The notes: a model not told the origin generated them from the sequence alone. Shown: positions 19,615-32,499, counted from the stretch's first letter. The stretch is 64,000 bases of DNA from Toxorhynchites rutilus septentrionalis (GCF_029784135.1 NC_073746.1:147626556-147690555); one strand, 5' to 3'. Numbers and translations are program-made.

Positions 19615-20911
19615 AAGGGTGTGTCACATCAAATTGCATCACGGGAAAAACGCTGTAGAAATTTAATTTTTAGGAATTATATCTTCAGCTTTCGCTTATA
19701 ATCAGATAAGAGTGTATAGATCACGTTGGCCATGCTTCACTGTCAATTTTTCGAAAATTTGGAAAAATGTGGTCGAACGAAAAAGAGCGTCGTGAATTAA
19801 TCCTGTGCACTCATTTCGAGAATCCGGAGTTGTCACATCGGGATATCGGTAAGATGCTGGGAATCGTCCAATCCACGGTCAGCAGAGTACTAAAACGATA
19901 CTTCGAGAACCTAACCATCGACCGGAAGGTGAAGAACGGCAAAAATTGATGCTACGTCAGTGAAAAAGATCACAAGCGCGTAGTTAAGCAGTTTAGACGT
20001 GTTCCGAGAAGTTCGGTCCGGGATGTCGCCAATAAGCTGAATTTGTCAAGTTCATTCGTCCAGCGGACCAAGCAGCGGGAGGGCCTGCGTACATACAAGG
20101 TTCAGAAGGCTCCTAACCGCGACGAAAGGCAAAACATAGTGGGGAAGACGCGAGCCCGGAAGCTGTACACCGAAATGCTGACGAAGCCGCACTGCCTGGT
20201 AATGGACGACGAAACCAACGTCAAAGCGGACTTTCGTCAGCAGCCGGGCCTGTTGTTCTTCTCCGAAGAGGACAAATTCAGCGTTCCGGAGGAGATTCGC
20301 AAGCAGAAACTATCCAAGTTTGCCAAAAAGTACATGGTGTGGCAAGCGATCTGCTCTTGCGGAAAGCGGAGCGCCCCCTTCGTGATGGCCGGCACGGTAA
20401 ACGAGCAGGTTTACCTTAAGGAGTGCCTACAGAAGCGCTTACTACCACTATTGAAGCAGCACGAGGGCCCGACCATCTTCTGGCCGGATCTCGTTTCGTG
20501 CCACTATTCAAAGGACGTGTTGGAGTGGTACGAAGCCAACGGGGTCACCTTCGTGCCAAAGGAAATGAACCCGCCCAACGCGCCGGAGCTTCGCCCAATA
20601 AAGAAATATTGGGCGATTATGAAGCAGGCCCTCCGGAAGAACCCAAAAGTTGTCAAATCGGAGGCGGACTTCAAGAGAAAATGGATTTCTGTTCAAAAAA
20701 AACTACAACCTGACGTTGTACAGAACCTTATGGACGGGGTAAAGAGGAAGGGGCGAGCATACGGGCTTGGGCTCGAAGTATGAAAAATGGAAAATGCCAA
20801 AAATTGTTTAATAGTTTTTATTTTACTGTCTAAAATTTTCAAAAGGATCGGTCTACTGGGCGAATTTCTACAGCGTTTTTTCCGTGATGCAATTTGATGT
20901 GACACACCCTT
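19615..20911 (+). mobile_element. Tc1/mariner DD37E-type element
   Basis: A 1297-bp element between TA at 19613-19614 and TA at 20912-20913. Inverted repeats of about 43 bp begin AAGGGTGTGTCACATCAAAT at both ends, with one difference over the first 30 bp. One transposase frame with a single stop lies inside. ITmD37E elements are established in mosquitoes. Confidence 0.92.
19767..20783 (+). pseudogene. DD37E transposase, stop and catalytic E to K
   Basis: About 338 codons. The N-terminal helix-turn-helix (SHRDIGKMLGIVQSTVSRV) should bind the inverted repeats; the DDE core should cut at TA. A TGA at 19947-19949 interrupts one otherwise continuous frame. The first catalytic Asp is in VMDDETNVKADF, the second in FWPDLVSCHY. 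The third position, 37 residues later, is Lys (RPIKKYW) where Glu is required (RPIEKYW in the family), a single G to A change. The copy is doubly inactive. Confidence 0.88.
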
Positions 20912-20913
20912 TA

Positions 20914-21830
20914 TATTCTCGAATGCCTAAACTACAGAAATATGAAGGAAAAAAAAATGATTTTTTTTTTCAGATTTCTAGACTAGAATACTGCCTTAAG
21001 CTTGCTGAGAGATAACCCAAACTCCCCCAACGTAAAGACTGAGCTACTTTAGGATATATCTCACAAAAACAATCTGATGTCCTGTTGGGGCTGCCGAAAT
21101 AAGACAGAGTAAAACACTGATGGCTTCCAGAAATAGCATCTTTCACGAGATCAAAGTGCCATTCAGCGGTGGGGAAAACCGCTGGTGGATATTCAATGTA
21201 CCAATTTATGTTTTCATGATCTTTGAGCGGCTCTGTGCGAAGGTGTTGGAAAGTGGATTCAATTAACCGCGCTCAACTATTTTCATTGACTTTGCGAAGC
21301 ATTATAAATTTGGAACATTGTTTCCCAGATGTGGCACCCAGAAAATTTTGAATATAGATTCGAAGTATTATCTCTATAGACTATTTGTATTTGTATTTTT
21401 GTAAATTATGGCTTATTTGAATTACAAACCAGAAGATGAAAAAGAATAATTTTGCTTTTTTTACCAACTTGATACACAAAACGATTCTTTTTGTACAATA
21501 TTTGTCATTACTATTTATGTTGTGCTGATTGTTGTTGGCCGCTGAGAGGGAGACAGGAATATCCAAAGTGGATTCAAAATGTAAAAATGTTGCATCAAAC
21601 TGGTTTTTTTAAATTTTTATCACTCCAGCTTCAGTAAAAATTAAGAAATTTATCTGATGGGCGTCAGGAGGCGAAAGACGCTTAGTTTATTGAACGATTT
21701 ATCGAGGCTCATTTTTATAACAATTAGTTCTCAAAACCGGTAGCTGAAGACTTTTGGAAACTGCTGAAAGTGTTCTTGCTGTGATCATCTTCAGAAGATT
21801 CAAACTGAGGTATGTTCTTTTGTAAATAAT
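20914..21830. other. Unassigned spacer
   Basis: About 0.9 kb of AT-rich DNA with no recognised gene or repeat end. Confidence 0.4.
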
Positions 21831-21835
21831 GAAGC

Positions 21836-22198
21836 TGTTAGCGCAACCCTAGCACATAATTACCATCTAGCATATAAGGCTATATTGATTGCATTCGATC
21901 ACTCTCAATTACTTTTAGTGTACTCTTCCTTATCATTAACCTTCGGCTAATGAGAGAAGAGAATCGGATAGTTCGTTTTTCGTATCCCTTATCACCACTG
22001 AATTTGTATATATTTCTATGCACAAACCAGAATAGTTTAGAACACGATAGACTTTCAAAGCTTACACATCGGTCTATCTTCATAAGTCAAGAATAAAAAA
22101 TTGGTAATTGGAATAAAGTGATTTACGTTTGAACAAAATTCGGTCGTTTTTCCATGTGCTAATCCAACTAGAGTCTTGCCAAAGTGCCCGTGCCAACA
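21836..22198 (+). repeat. 5' LTR of BEL/Pao element
   Basis: Begins TGTTAG and ends GTGCCAACA. Matches 28556-28918 over its whole length with about seven substitutions. Contains AATAAAG near 22112, a possible polyadenylation signal. A possible primer binding site starting TGGTCC follows within 10 nt of the end; the tRNA is not identified. Confidence 0.95.
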
Positions 22199-22826
22199 TA
22201 TTTTGGTCCTACAGACCCGGATAAAACCGTGATAAGTTCGATAAATCACGGTTGTCGACTACCGTCGCGGGTTACTTTTCGGTAGTGATAAGAACATGTA
22301 GTGTGAAAACCAAACTTATATTCAGTTCACGCGTAAGTTCCGATCACAGTGCTGCTATACAGAGCCTGTGGATCAAGTTCGGGTCGTAGTTAAAAAACGA
22401 ACAATAAGTGCGCGAAAGATCACGTAAAAATCGTTGATCTCGGAAGTTATTGAGAGTTGCCGATCTACGCGGAAACCAGCAAGCCAGACGGCCATTGCAG
22501 CGCATCTTGGCTTGACTTGGGTCTTTTGTGTACCGCTGGACAATAGAAGGACGTTGAACTGACGCCATCGTTGATCCTCCTTTTGTAAGTACCGCATGCG
22601 AGTGGAACTGTCGAGTGATGACGAGCTTTTGATGATTAATAAAGGGATTCACGTAGATTAATTTATTACTGACTGCTAATGTGATAATTTCTCGTGGAGC
22701 ATTTGGTCGAATTTGTATTCGCTTGCTTTCATCCCTTGCTAGTTGAGGTTGCATAGTGTGCTCTGGTTGTTCAGGTTGGTCACCTGAGTCATATTGTTGT
22801 ACAATTTATTGTTCGGCGGTTGAAGA

Positions 22827-24322
22827 ATGGCGTCAAATTTGAGACAGCTCAGTCGACAAGAACGATTTCATTTAGATACGATGGCCAATTTGAAGCAATT
22901 TATGGATCGGTTTGATGCAGATAGGGATAAAAACCAATTGGAGGGATGAAAGCAACGAATTGAGACGGTCTACAGGGAATTCCAATCGAACCGACTACAA
23001 CTGGAACTTCTGTTCGATGACACAAAAGAGAACGCAACTGATGAAGAAACGGAGAGTAGTAATCGACTCATTCGGCAGAACTTTGAGCTCGATTATGTTC
23101 GTGCATACGGGTTCCTAACCACGAAAATTCGTGAGCTTAATGCAGGCTCACAGCACGTTTCCCAAGCCGTAGCAGTAGTTAATGCGCCAAATCCACCACA
23201 GACACGAATTAAACTCCCTGAAGTAAAACTTCCAACGTTCGATGGATCCATTTCGGAATGGATCACATTCAGAGATACTTATCAATCTCTAATTGATTCT
23301 AATGCGCAGTTATCGCAAATAGACAAATTTTCTTACCTTGTTGCATCGTTAACCAAGGATGCACGAAAGGTTATTGAAGCGATCGAGCTTACCGACGCAA
23401 ATTATGCCGTTGCGTGGCAGTTGTTGGAGAAGCGTTTCAACAACAAAAAGTTAGTAGTAAAATCATACATCGATTCGCTTTTCGCAATCGAACCAATGAA
23501 GAGGGAATGCTACGAGTCCCTTATGCGCTTGATCGACGATTTCGAGCGCAACCTATGCCTAATCAACAAAGTGGGCATCGAAACAGATGGTTGGAGTGTG
23601 CTTCTATTCCACATGGTCTGCAGTCGACTTGATTCATCCACCTTGCGGCACTGGGAAGCTCACCACAAGTCCACTGAGGTTCCAAAGTATCGGGATCTCA
23701 TCGATTTTCTACGCACTCATTTAATGGTTCTACAGTCATTGACACCTTCGAAGTCTCGCTTATCTGATTCGCACAAATCGGAATCCTATCGGCCGTCGAA
23801 ATTCTCGAAAGTTAATACAGTCCACACTATCACTAATTCGACAACTGGTTCCTGTCCGTTCTGTTCGAAGGCTCCACACTCACCATTCAAATGCGACGTG
23901 TTCCTGAAAATGGCTGTCAACGTTACGAACAAGTGAAGAAGAAGTTCCTCTGCATAAATTGTTTATCGTCCTCGCACCTTGCGAAGGGCTGTACGTCCGG
24001 CGGATGCAGAGTATGCAACCAGAAGCACCATACTATGCTGCACCATCCTCCTAGCGATCGCTCGTCTGTGCAACAGGAATCCAATGCACCTTTTGTTCCT
24101 GGTTCGACTTCACAACCTTCGAACCATACAAATTCCTCCGATCAGTCTTCCTCGCAATCTCGGTACAATTCATCGTTTGAAACCCAGTCGCCCTCAACCT
24201 CAACCCAACCAACTAACCTCGTTTCCACTACTCTCGTTGCCAACAGTCGAAATGTTCCGGCTACTGTGCTGCTGCAAACAGCGATAGTCAAAGTTTTTGG
24301 TCCTGATGGAGACGCCCAATAG
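22827..24322 (+). pseudogene. BEL/Pao gag region
   Basis: From ATG 22827 the sequence encodes the structural Gag polyprotein that would assemble particles: a capsid-like helical region (PEVKLPTFDGSISEW, then VAWQLLEKRFNNK) and Pao-type Cys/His knuckles (CPFCSKAPHSPFKC and CINCLSSSHLAKGC). A premature TGA near 22947 cuts it after about 40 codons, a frameshift near 23930 separates the two knuckles, and a TAG at 24320 separates Gag from the protease. All three must be considered broken; whether the last reflects an original readthrough arrangement is unknown. Confidence 0.85.
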
Positions 24323-27300
24323 GCAAGAGCGCTGTTGGATCCTGCATCGCAGCTTTGTCTTATCACCGAGAATATGGTTCAGAAGCTGAAGCTACGTCGT
24401 TTTCCCACTCGTCAAGAAATTGGAGGCGTTGGTAACACTCTCGTCGTATCGCATCACGCTGCGAATGTTCGGATAGGGTCACACTGCACCGAATATACTG
24501 TCGAAGAACCCTGTCATATACTGAAGAAGATAACGCGTGAACTTCCGGTCAACACTATCGATTCTTCTTGCTGGAATGTCCCGTCCGGAATCACACTGGC
24601 CGATCCTAACTTCCACCAACCGGGACCAATAGATCTCCTGTTAGGCATGGAGCTTTATTTCGAACTTCTCTTGGAAGGAATAATCAAATTGGGACCGGAG
24701 AAACCGATTCTACAAAACACCGTTTTTGGATGGGTAGCATCGGAAAGAATAGGACTTCGTCAATCTCGTAATCAACCCAAGGTGGCTCACGTGTGCAGCA
24801 CTGAACCACATGAGGACCAAATCTCTCGTTTCTGGGAGTTAGAGTCCTGCTGGTCACCCAGCACACGTTCACCGGAAGAAACCTTCTGCGAAAAACATTT
24901 TACTACCAACACCTTTCGTGACGAGTCTGGTAGGTTTGTAGTCACTCTTCCTAAACATAGCGACGTGGTTTCTCAACTGGGAAGCTCGAAGGAAATAGCC
25001 ACACGTAGGTTCATCGCCCTTGAACGCCGTCTTGATGCAAATCCCAAACTCAAGGAGACGTACGCAGCGTTTATTACGGAATATCTGCAGCTCAACCATA
25101 TGCGAGAAATTGATGACACAGACAACGCTGCTCCGGTTTATTATCTCCCCCATCATGGCGTAGAAAAGGCTGACAGCACAACCACAAAACTGCGGGTAGT
25201 GTTCGATGCATCGTGTCGCATTCGTCAGACGTTGATGGTTGGCCCTGTGCTGCAGGATGACATACATGCGATATCTCTTCGCTTTCGGATGCACCGTTTC
25301 GCAATCATTGCCGATGCCGAGAAAATGTATCGGCAGATTCGGCTTCACCCCGTTGATTACCCGCTGCATCGTATCTGCTGGCGTTCTTCTTCTTCGGAAC
25401 CGCTCAAAACATTTGAGCTCACCACCGTCACCTACGGCACCGCCTCAGCACCGTATTTGGAAACTAGGTGTCTGCTGGAATTATCAAATCAGGGAGCTGA
25501 GGCCTATCCTTTAGCTGCGAAAGTCCTATCGAAGGACTTTTATATGGACGATATGCTGACTGGGATCGACGACGTAGAAGAAGGGCAAGAACTTTGCAAC
25601 CAACTACGACAGTTGCTTCAATCAGGCGGGTTCAACTTGCGAAAATGGGCGTCTAATTCGTCCACCATTCTATCTATCATACCACCCGAGCTACGAGAAC
25701 AACGAGCAATGTTAGCGCTGGAGTCTCCCTCGACCATCAAAACCCTGGGGCTGATATGGGAACCCTCAACGGATCTGTTGCACTATTCCACTCCCAAGTG
25801 GTCACCAACGAACACCATCACAAGGCGTACTGTATTATCTGATACAGCCAGACTTTTCGACCCCCTTGGTCTCATCGGGCCAGTGATTGTTTTGGCAAAG
25901 GTATTTGACCAGTCTCTTTGGCGGACATCTGCATCTTGGGACGATCCTCTCGATGAAACCCAACAACATTATTGGCTCTCATTTCGTGACAGTCTAAACG
26001 CACTCTCGTCAATTTCCATACCTCGATGGGCAGCACTCTCTAATGCACCAGTCATCGTGGAACTCCATGGATTCTGCGATGCATCGGAACGAGCGTACGG
26101 TAGCTGTCTGTATATTCGAACCGTTTCCCAAGATGGGAGCATCTCCGTGCGTTTGCTGACTGCGAAATCCAGGGTGGCACCTCTCGGAGACTCCAAGAAG
26201 CAGAAAAAGGTCAGTCTTCCCAGGTTGGAGTTATCGGCTGCTCTTCTTTTGAGCCACCTGTATCACAAGGTGAACTCTGCCATCGGACTAAACACTCGAG
26301 CGTTCTTCTGGTCGGACTCAACTATAACGCTCCACTGGATCAACTCGGTTCCGTCGAGATGGAAAACTTTCGTGGCGAATCGGGTGTCGGAAGTTCAACA
26401 CCTAACAACCAACGGTGTCTGGGCTCACGTTTCGGGTATGGATAACCCAGCGGATATAATTTCCCGTGGTATGGAAGCGAACCAATTGGAGGAGTCTTCG
26501 ATCTGGTGGACAGGACCATCATGGCTAAAACAACCCTCTCGGTTTTGGCCTCCAATAATCCAAAGCGATCCACCTGAACTGCCCGTTGAAACCCTGGAAG
26601 AACGACCAGTATCGTTACCGGTCAGAGTTCATGAACCGAACGAATTATTTAGACTACGATCATCATTCTCCTCCTTGGTCCGACTGACTGCTATGCTTGG
26701 TCGATTCATTCACAACTCCAAACCGGAAAATCGATCCAATCGAAAATTTGGTTTTCTGCGTACATCGGAGTTAGAACAAGCTCTATCAATATTAGTGAAG
26801 CTGGCACAGTATGAAATCGACACCGTATCTAGTGCAGGTCAAGTAAATTCGAAGTCTGCTCTGAAGAATCTCTGCCCAATTTTGAAAGACGGAATATTGC
26901 GGGTTGGTGGCCGACTGCGGAACGCGACAATATCAGAGGATAGGAAACATCCAATGATCCTCCCTGCAAGACATCCACTAACAAAAAGCATAATGTCTCA
27001 CTATCATCTGAAACATATGCATGCCGGACCACAACTGCTTGTGGCATGCGTCCGGGAGAAGTTTTGGCCACTTCGCATCCGTAACCTGGCACGGCATACG
27101 GTCCACTCGTGCATCAGTTGCTTCCGTTGTAGACCATCGGTTGTGGAGCAGATTATGGGAGATTTGCCCGCCGAAAGAGTAACGCCAACTTTGCCGTTCC
27201 TGAACACCGGTGTGGATCTGTGCGGACCGTTCAAGTTCCGTAAACTTCGCAAAAGCCCACCTACCAAATGTTATGTGGCAATTTTCGTCTGCCTTGTCAC

Positions 27301-28145
27301 AAAGGCTATACACATTGAGCTGGTCTACGATCTGTCAACAGCCGCTTTCATAGCTGCACTTCATCGGTTCATAGCTCGGAGAGGGAAGCCACATGTCATC
27401 CACTGCGACAATGCACGAAACTTCAAGGGAGCCGTTCGAGAACTGGCAGAGCTGCGAAGCCAATTCTATTCACAGCAACACGAAGCGGCCGTTGTCAACC
27501 GTTGTGCGAACGACGGTATTGAATTCAAATTTATACCGCCCCGCAGTCCCAACTTTAGTGGGCTGTGGGAAGCAGCGGTAAAATCCTTTAAGAAGCATTT
27601 CCGATCGACAGTTGGTAACTCTATCCTTTCACAAGACGAGTTCGTTACACTGTTGTCCCGTATCGAACTCCAGACCACTTACGCCTCTCACCGCGGACCC
27701 AAACGATCTGGAAGTATTGACTCCGGGTCACTTTCTTGTTCACCGTCCGCTCATTTCCTTTCCCGAACCTAATTTATGCGAGGTACCTCGGAATCGCCTC
27801 GACCGGTGGCAGGAAAACCAGGAGCTTCTCCGTCGAGTATGGAAACGGTGGTCAACGGACTATCTTTCGGGGCTTCATCCACGCACCAAGTGGACACAGG
27901 CTCGAGACAATATTGCTGTTGGCACCATAGTCCTCCTCAAGGAAGAAAACCTTCCTCCGCTCAAGTGGAGATACGGCAGAATCACCAACATCTTCCGGGG
28001 GGAGGACAATAACATCCGAGTAGTCAGCGTGAAAACGGCTGAGGGAGAGTTTCGCCGGGCCATCTCCAAGGTTTGTGTGCTGCCTCTGAATCACGAATCA
28101 ACCCTGCCGACCGATGGGAATAACCGGCAAATCGATGATCACTAA
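24323..28145 (+). pseudogene. BEL/Pao pol (protease, RT, RNase H, integrase)
   Basis: One long frame runs to 27772 and continues after a frameshift near 27690-27720 to 28145. The aspartic protease motif reads LLDPASQ near 24335, so the expected catalytic triad after Asp (usually S/T-G) is altered. RT shows KLRVVFDAS, ADAEKMYRQI and YMDD near 25540; RNase H shows GFCDAS, LELSAALLL and FWSDSTITLHW; integrase shows HHCC-type Cys pairs, then D (VDLCGPF), D (HCDNARNF) and E (GLWEAAVK), a complete DDE set. The C-terminal extension typical of Pao (DUF5641-like, LKEENLPPLKWRYGRI) lies past the frameshift. It starts after the TAG at 24320, so no independent start codon is claimed. Confidence 0.88.
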
Positions 28146-28339
28146 ATACTATCGCAGTATTATGATACTGCGCAACGATCGGAGGTCTACGGGCCTCCGA
28201 CCCCTGTAAGTATTATTTTTTATTTCAATTTCAAAAAACTGAAGAATGTTTTGTCCTCCAACATGTACCTGGATTCACCGACGGCGACTCCTACCACCCC
28301 CGAGTGCGCCCAACTGCATCAACGGCGATTATCAACGAC

Positions 28340-28440
28340 GAAGGACCAGACCTGGGTGAAGGTCAACGACCCTTCTCAGCGGCTAGTGATGGGATCATCT
28401 GATCAAGGACCAGTCCTAGACGAAGGCCAACGACCCTTGT
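28340..28440. repeat. Short direct repeat before the 3' LTR
   Basis: Two related units of about 32 bp (from 28341 and from 28404), sharing AAGGACCAG and AACGACCCTT. A purine/G-rich tract (GGGGGCC, 28542-28549) then precedes the 3' LTR and is the likely polypurine tract. Confidence 0.5.
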
Positions 28441-28555
28441 ATAGAAGAAGAAGAACCCAATTCAGGATGATTCCAAGACGACCCTACGACGACAAGAACA
28501 GTTACCTACCAGTATGTCGGTTGAAAGGCTTCACCTTTCAACGGGGGCCGCCATA

Positions 28556-28918
28556 TGTTAGTTCAACCCTAGCACATAATTACCATCTAGCATATAAGGC
28601 TATATTGATCGCATTCGATCACTCTCAATTACTTTTAGTGTACTCTTCCTTATCATTAACCTTCGGCTAATGAGAGAAGAGAATCGGATAGTTCGTTTTT
28701 CGTATCCCTTATCACCACTGAATTTGTATATATTTCTATGCACAAACCAGAATAGTGTAGAACACGATATACTTTCAAAGCTTATACATCGGTCTATCTT
28801 CATAAGTCAAGAATAAAGAATTGGTAATTGGAATAAAGTGATTTACGTTTGAACAAAATTCGGTCGTTTTTCCATGTGCTAATCCAACTAGAGTCTTGCC
28901 AAAGTGCCCGTGCCAACA
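28556..28918 (+). repeat. 3' LTR of BEL/Pao element
   Basis: Same length as the 5' LTR, about seven differences. Followed by GAAGC, the target duplication. Confidence 0.95.
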
Positions 28919-28923
28919 GAAGC

Positions 28924-30890
28924 TATTCACTAAATTGAATCTAAAAAATGATATGAGTTAGATTGTATCAAATAACACATCGCTAACGGGTGGCGGAAGT
29001 TTCAACTTTGATGAACTGGTGAGTGCCGAACAAGCGTATTTGGTGAACTTCTTTTAAAGATATGACCGAGTTTTAATTCAACTGTTTTGTTCACTGTTAT
29101 TTTCATCAAGAAACACTGTTCTGCGATCCAAGGTGACATTATTACCATACACACACCCAAAACGAAAATAAGCTCCGGTTTTCCTGATTAGTTCCATAAT
29201 GTCCATTGAATGTCTCTTCGTTGTCCCGATGATCCAGTGTATCCGAGGGCAGCAGATCTGCGTAAAAATCGGTGCAAGTTGTGCCGAAATATACCACCGT
29301 TCCGTGGTGCCAAAAAATTAGAAAAGTTCAAATCGATTTCACCAAGTGCTATCGTGGTGCGAGCCCTTGTTTGCTGTGCAGCTGATGACCAGAAAATCAT
29401 TTCCATGAACAAATTGTGCTTTTCCGCCGCTCCCTAGCAGTAGGGAATATCCCACGGGCACGTAGCAGAACAAATAATAAGGTTGAATCATTCGCTAGCA
29501 GAGCCGTGGGAAGGAAAGATGAACGCGAAATTGCGCTTTGAAGTTCGGTTTTGTTGTGCGAAGTACTTAATGATGTTGTTTTCAAAGAAGGCCTGTTTCT
29601 TCTCAAGTGGCCCACACAATAGTAGCATTTATCATTACAGAGAGGAATAAGAAAATCAGAGTAAAACGGCTTTTTGTTTCAATTTGTCCCACTTCCCCAA
29701 CAGGTGTCTGACGATCAAGAAATTAAGGGTTTCTACCATGATAGATTAAGTAAAGATGTAGATGTTTTTCAAGTTTTACAAAAATATGGCAAAATGGTGA
29801 TCAAATGTTTTTTTTTAATTTTGTAGCAAAAAAAAACTTCACTAAAATGCTCATGAAGGTGAAAAAGCAAGATTTCGAGAAACCGCGATTGACCTCACCT
29901 CATACTGCGATGCTTTGAAATGATTGAAGCAAATTATTTACCAAAAAGTTACTTTATGTTTTTGAGGTCTTGAACATTTTAATGGTATAAGCTATCCGAA
30001 AATGTAAAAAACGGTATTTTTCGATTTTCCAGATCTATTTCTCTTTAACTCTGTTCAAAACACGGATTGCATTCAATCGCGACTCGTTTCATCCCCATCA
30101 TGAAGTGAATTACGGTCTTCATTCTAATTGTTTGACTAAAATTTCCCTCGTTTGCGCTGTTCGACCGACACCGACCGAGCCATCAAAGACAAAAGCAATC
30201 CCGAAGCGCTCTAGGTAACAACTGGCGGACACTTTCGCCGTCAGGATTATATTGGATAATATTTCATGATGATTCATGGCGTGGCGGTTTAAAGTTGAGA
30301 CAAATTTGCCATGGTATGGTTTCCTCGGAAGAGTCCACAGTCGACTTTAGGGCGATTGTGTGCGCTTCGTTAATTAGCAGCTGGATTGTACCGGTGATTT
30401 ATGTATCCCTACAAAGGGGATCAGAAATCAGGCGCGATTTAGTGTGCGACTGAGCGGCAGATGATGGGCTTTGAGTTGATGGTGTTGATGCTAATCAAGT
30501 GTAGGGGCATCGTTATTAGATATCTATCATAGCAAGTTACAAACAATGATATGCGGATGATTGAATTCTGTTATCATTTGTCAAGATTGTTGAATCAATT
30601 AATTATCCGATCGTTTCAGGATATTCGTGATAGTGACGGATGAAATTGTTCCAGAGCTGTTTGTTTTTGATCTATTATGGTGATTTTGATTCCCATTCAA
30701 GGTAATTACCGTGATTCTTGATGTCGGTGATCAAAGGTAAGAGTTGATTTTATTCATGTTGTCACAAAGTTGATGAAGTAAATTTTCTTTGTTGTTGAGG
30801 TTTTCATTTCAGAAAATGAATTGTTTTCGTAGATATTGTTTTTTTGTTCTTGTTTTGTTCAGAGCGAGAATCATGAATTCCAATTGATTA
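28924..30890. other. Unassigned spacer
   Basis: About 2 kb without a recognised gene. A plus-strand frame at 29210-29437 has no known motif. No inverted-repeat pair or tail could be tied to an element. Confidence 0.4.
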
Positions 30891-30902
30891 TTTCGCCATT
30901 TG
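30891..30902. repeat. Target site duplication, 3' side of antisense LINE
   Basis: TTTCGCCATTTG, identical to 32283-32294. Confidence 0.85.
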
Positions 30903-32282
30903 TTTTTTTTTCTTTATTAAAATTAATTAGGCACAGCTGTCCCATAGGGCAAATTTTGGCCAATCAACCATTATAGAATATACATAACATAAACTTAATA
31001 ATAAAACAATTAGCTATGAGGAAACGATTACCCGCGGCTTACTCGGGGTTAGTTCCAAACACACTCACACACATACTTTCCAAACATTCAATAGCTTTCA
31101 TTCTCGCATACAAAAGGATGGACAAGGGAAGGGGAACTAACTACCTTATACTAACTAATACTATGTGTTGGTCTAAAAAAGCGAAGCGAACAGTGTACCA
31201 AATTATAATTGAATTTTAGATTTCATGATGAATTCGTGTAAGAGCTTCATGGTTTGAATGTCCTTGTTTCCAAGAATATCTCGAATTGGTTGAACAGGAA
31301 TTCCGGTCAGAATATTGGTTCGATATGCCCCGTAACGTTCACACTCCCAGACGAGATGGTCAATGATGGCGTATCCCTTGCCGCAGTCGCAGAGATTCGA
31401 ATCGGTGATGTTGATTCTGAAAAGATGACCGTTTTGAGTATAATGATTTGCCATTAGACGACTCATATTTTTTATGAACATCCGTGAAGAAACGATCTGA
31501 TCGAACCAAGGTTTTGTTTTAACGGAAGGAAGAATACTGTAGCAGTATCTACCAAGATCACTTGCAGACCACCCTTGCTGCCATGACTCGAGTGCCCTAC
31601 TACGGAGAATCGGAAGAAAATCGTGTGACTGAATTTCTCTGAAGAAGATCTCGTTAGTATCACAACCGCACTTCGCCAATGTATAAGCCATCTCATTTCC
31701 GCCGATCCCAGAATGAGATGGAACCCATAAAAATAGTACAAAGTAGTTGCACGATAAGAGATATGCAACGGTATCTCTTATGTACAACACCAATCGATTT
31801 GTCTTTTTTGATGTTTTTGTATTCTTTATAGCGTTCAAAACACTAAAGCTGTCAGAACAAATAAGGTATTTACCAGGAGGGAGACCTTTGATGTAATCTA
31901 CCACGAATAAAATCACTGATAATTCCGCCGAAAATATTGAACAGGGGTCAATCAACCGCCTACTAACCTCCAGTTCAGTGCCAAACACTCCAAAACCCGC
32001 ACACTCATCCTACAGGGAACCATCTGTGTAAAATACAGCGTCCGCAAAATATGTTGACAACTTTTCTTGGAACAAGCTCTTTACGGAAATTGAAGATCTT
32101 CCGCTAAGCATATTTTTTTGCAATGAAGTATCAACCGAAGCACAAGATATCGTAGAGGAAAAATCGTAATCAAAGTAACATTTCATCGATGCTTCAGTTG
32201 TAGGCAGGGTGAGACATTCTCGATATGAAATAAGAAACCTTGATTGTGGATTCCTGTCGAAAAGAAGATCCAAGCCAATCCT
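30903..32282 (-). mobile_element. 5'-truncated antisense LINE (I-group with RNase H)
   Basis: A 1.38-kb minus-strand fragment with an A-tail at 30903-30910 preceded by AATAAAG, a 3' UTR (to 31202) and the C-terminal part of ORF2. The perfect 12-bp duplication TTTCGCCATTTG on both sides shows a single 5'-truncated retrotransposition event. RNase H places it in the I/R1/LOA group. Confidence 0.88.
31203..32282 (-). pseudogene. LINE ORF2 C-terminus: RNase H and tail
   Basis: One frame with a single TAG (32010-32012). It reads VFYTDGSL at the stop, then FSAELSVI, CSDSFSVLNAI and WVPSHSGIGGNEMAYTLAKC: the four RNase H motifs, with Tyr where the usual fourth acidic residue (GNExAD) is expected. 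A C-terminal Cys motif follows (CDCGKGYAIIDHLVWEC), common after RNase H in this LINE group. The RT is missing because of 5' truncation. The reading MAKRIGL at its upstream edge is target-site DNA, not the true start. Confidence 0.85.
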
Positions 32283-32294
32283 TTTCGCCATTTG
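32283..32294. repeat. Target site duplication, 5' side of antisense LINE
   Basis: TTTCGCCATTTG, identical to 30891-30902. Confidence 0.85.
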
Positions 32295-32499
32295 ATATTT
32301 TTCATTTTCGATCCACTTTTGTTATCATTAGGTACATATACAGATTGATTGGCGTAGCTTGTTGTGTTCAGTTCGTTGGACATATTTCATAGTTGATTGC
32401 TATACAATGCTGTGTTTTATTCGGAAATAACCAGTGGCCAGATCGAGTTTACTTTCGAAGTACGCCTGGGTTTTTTTTAACGCGGGGTATACGTACCTC

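Larger units (their letters stand above)
21831..28923 (+). mobile_element. BEL/Pao LTR retrotransposon, full length
   Basis: Two 363-bp LTRs (TG...CA ends) bound a 6.36-kb interior with gag and pol in the order protease, RT, RNase H, integrase, which is the BEL/Pao arrangement. A 5-bp duplication GAAGC at 21831-21835 and 28919-28923 confirms integrase-mediated insertion. The LTRs differ at about seven positions (near 98% identical). No envelope gene is seen. Coding regions carry at least two stops and two frameshifts, so this copy depends on others if it moves. Confidence 0.95.

Noticed and set aside
24335..27772. An independent protein start for BEL/Pao pol at 24335
   Set aside because: The codon is TTG and the frame is open upstream to the TAG at 24320; it is a continuation of pol, not a start.
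22827..28145. An endogenous retrovirus with envelope
   Set aside because: After integrase and the Pao C-terminal extension only about 400 nt remain before the LTR, with no signal peptide or membrane segment.
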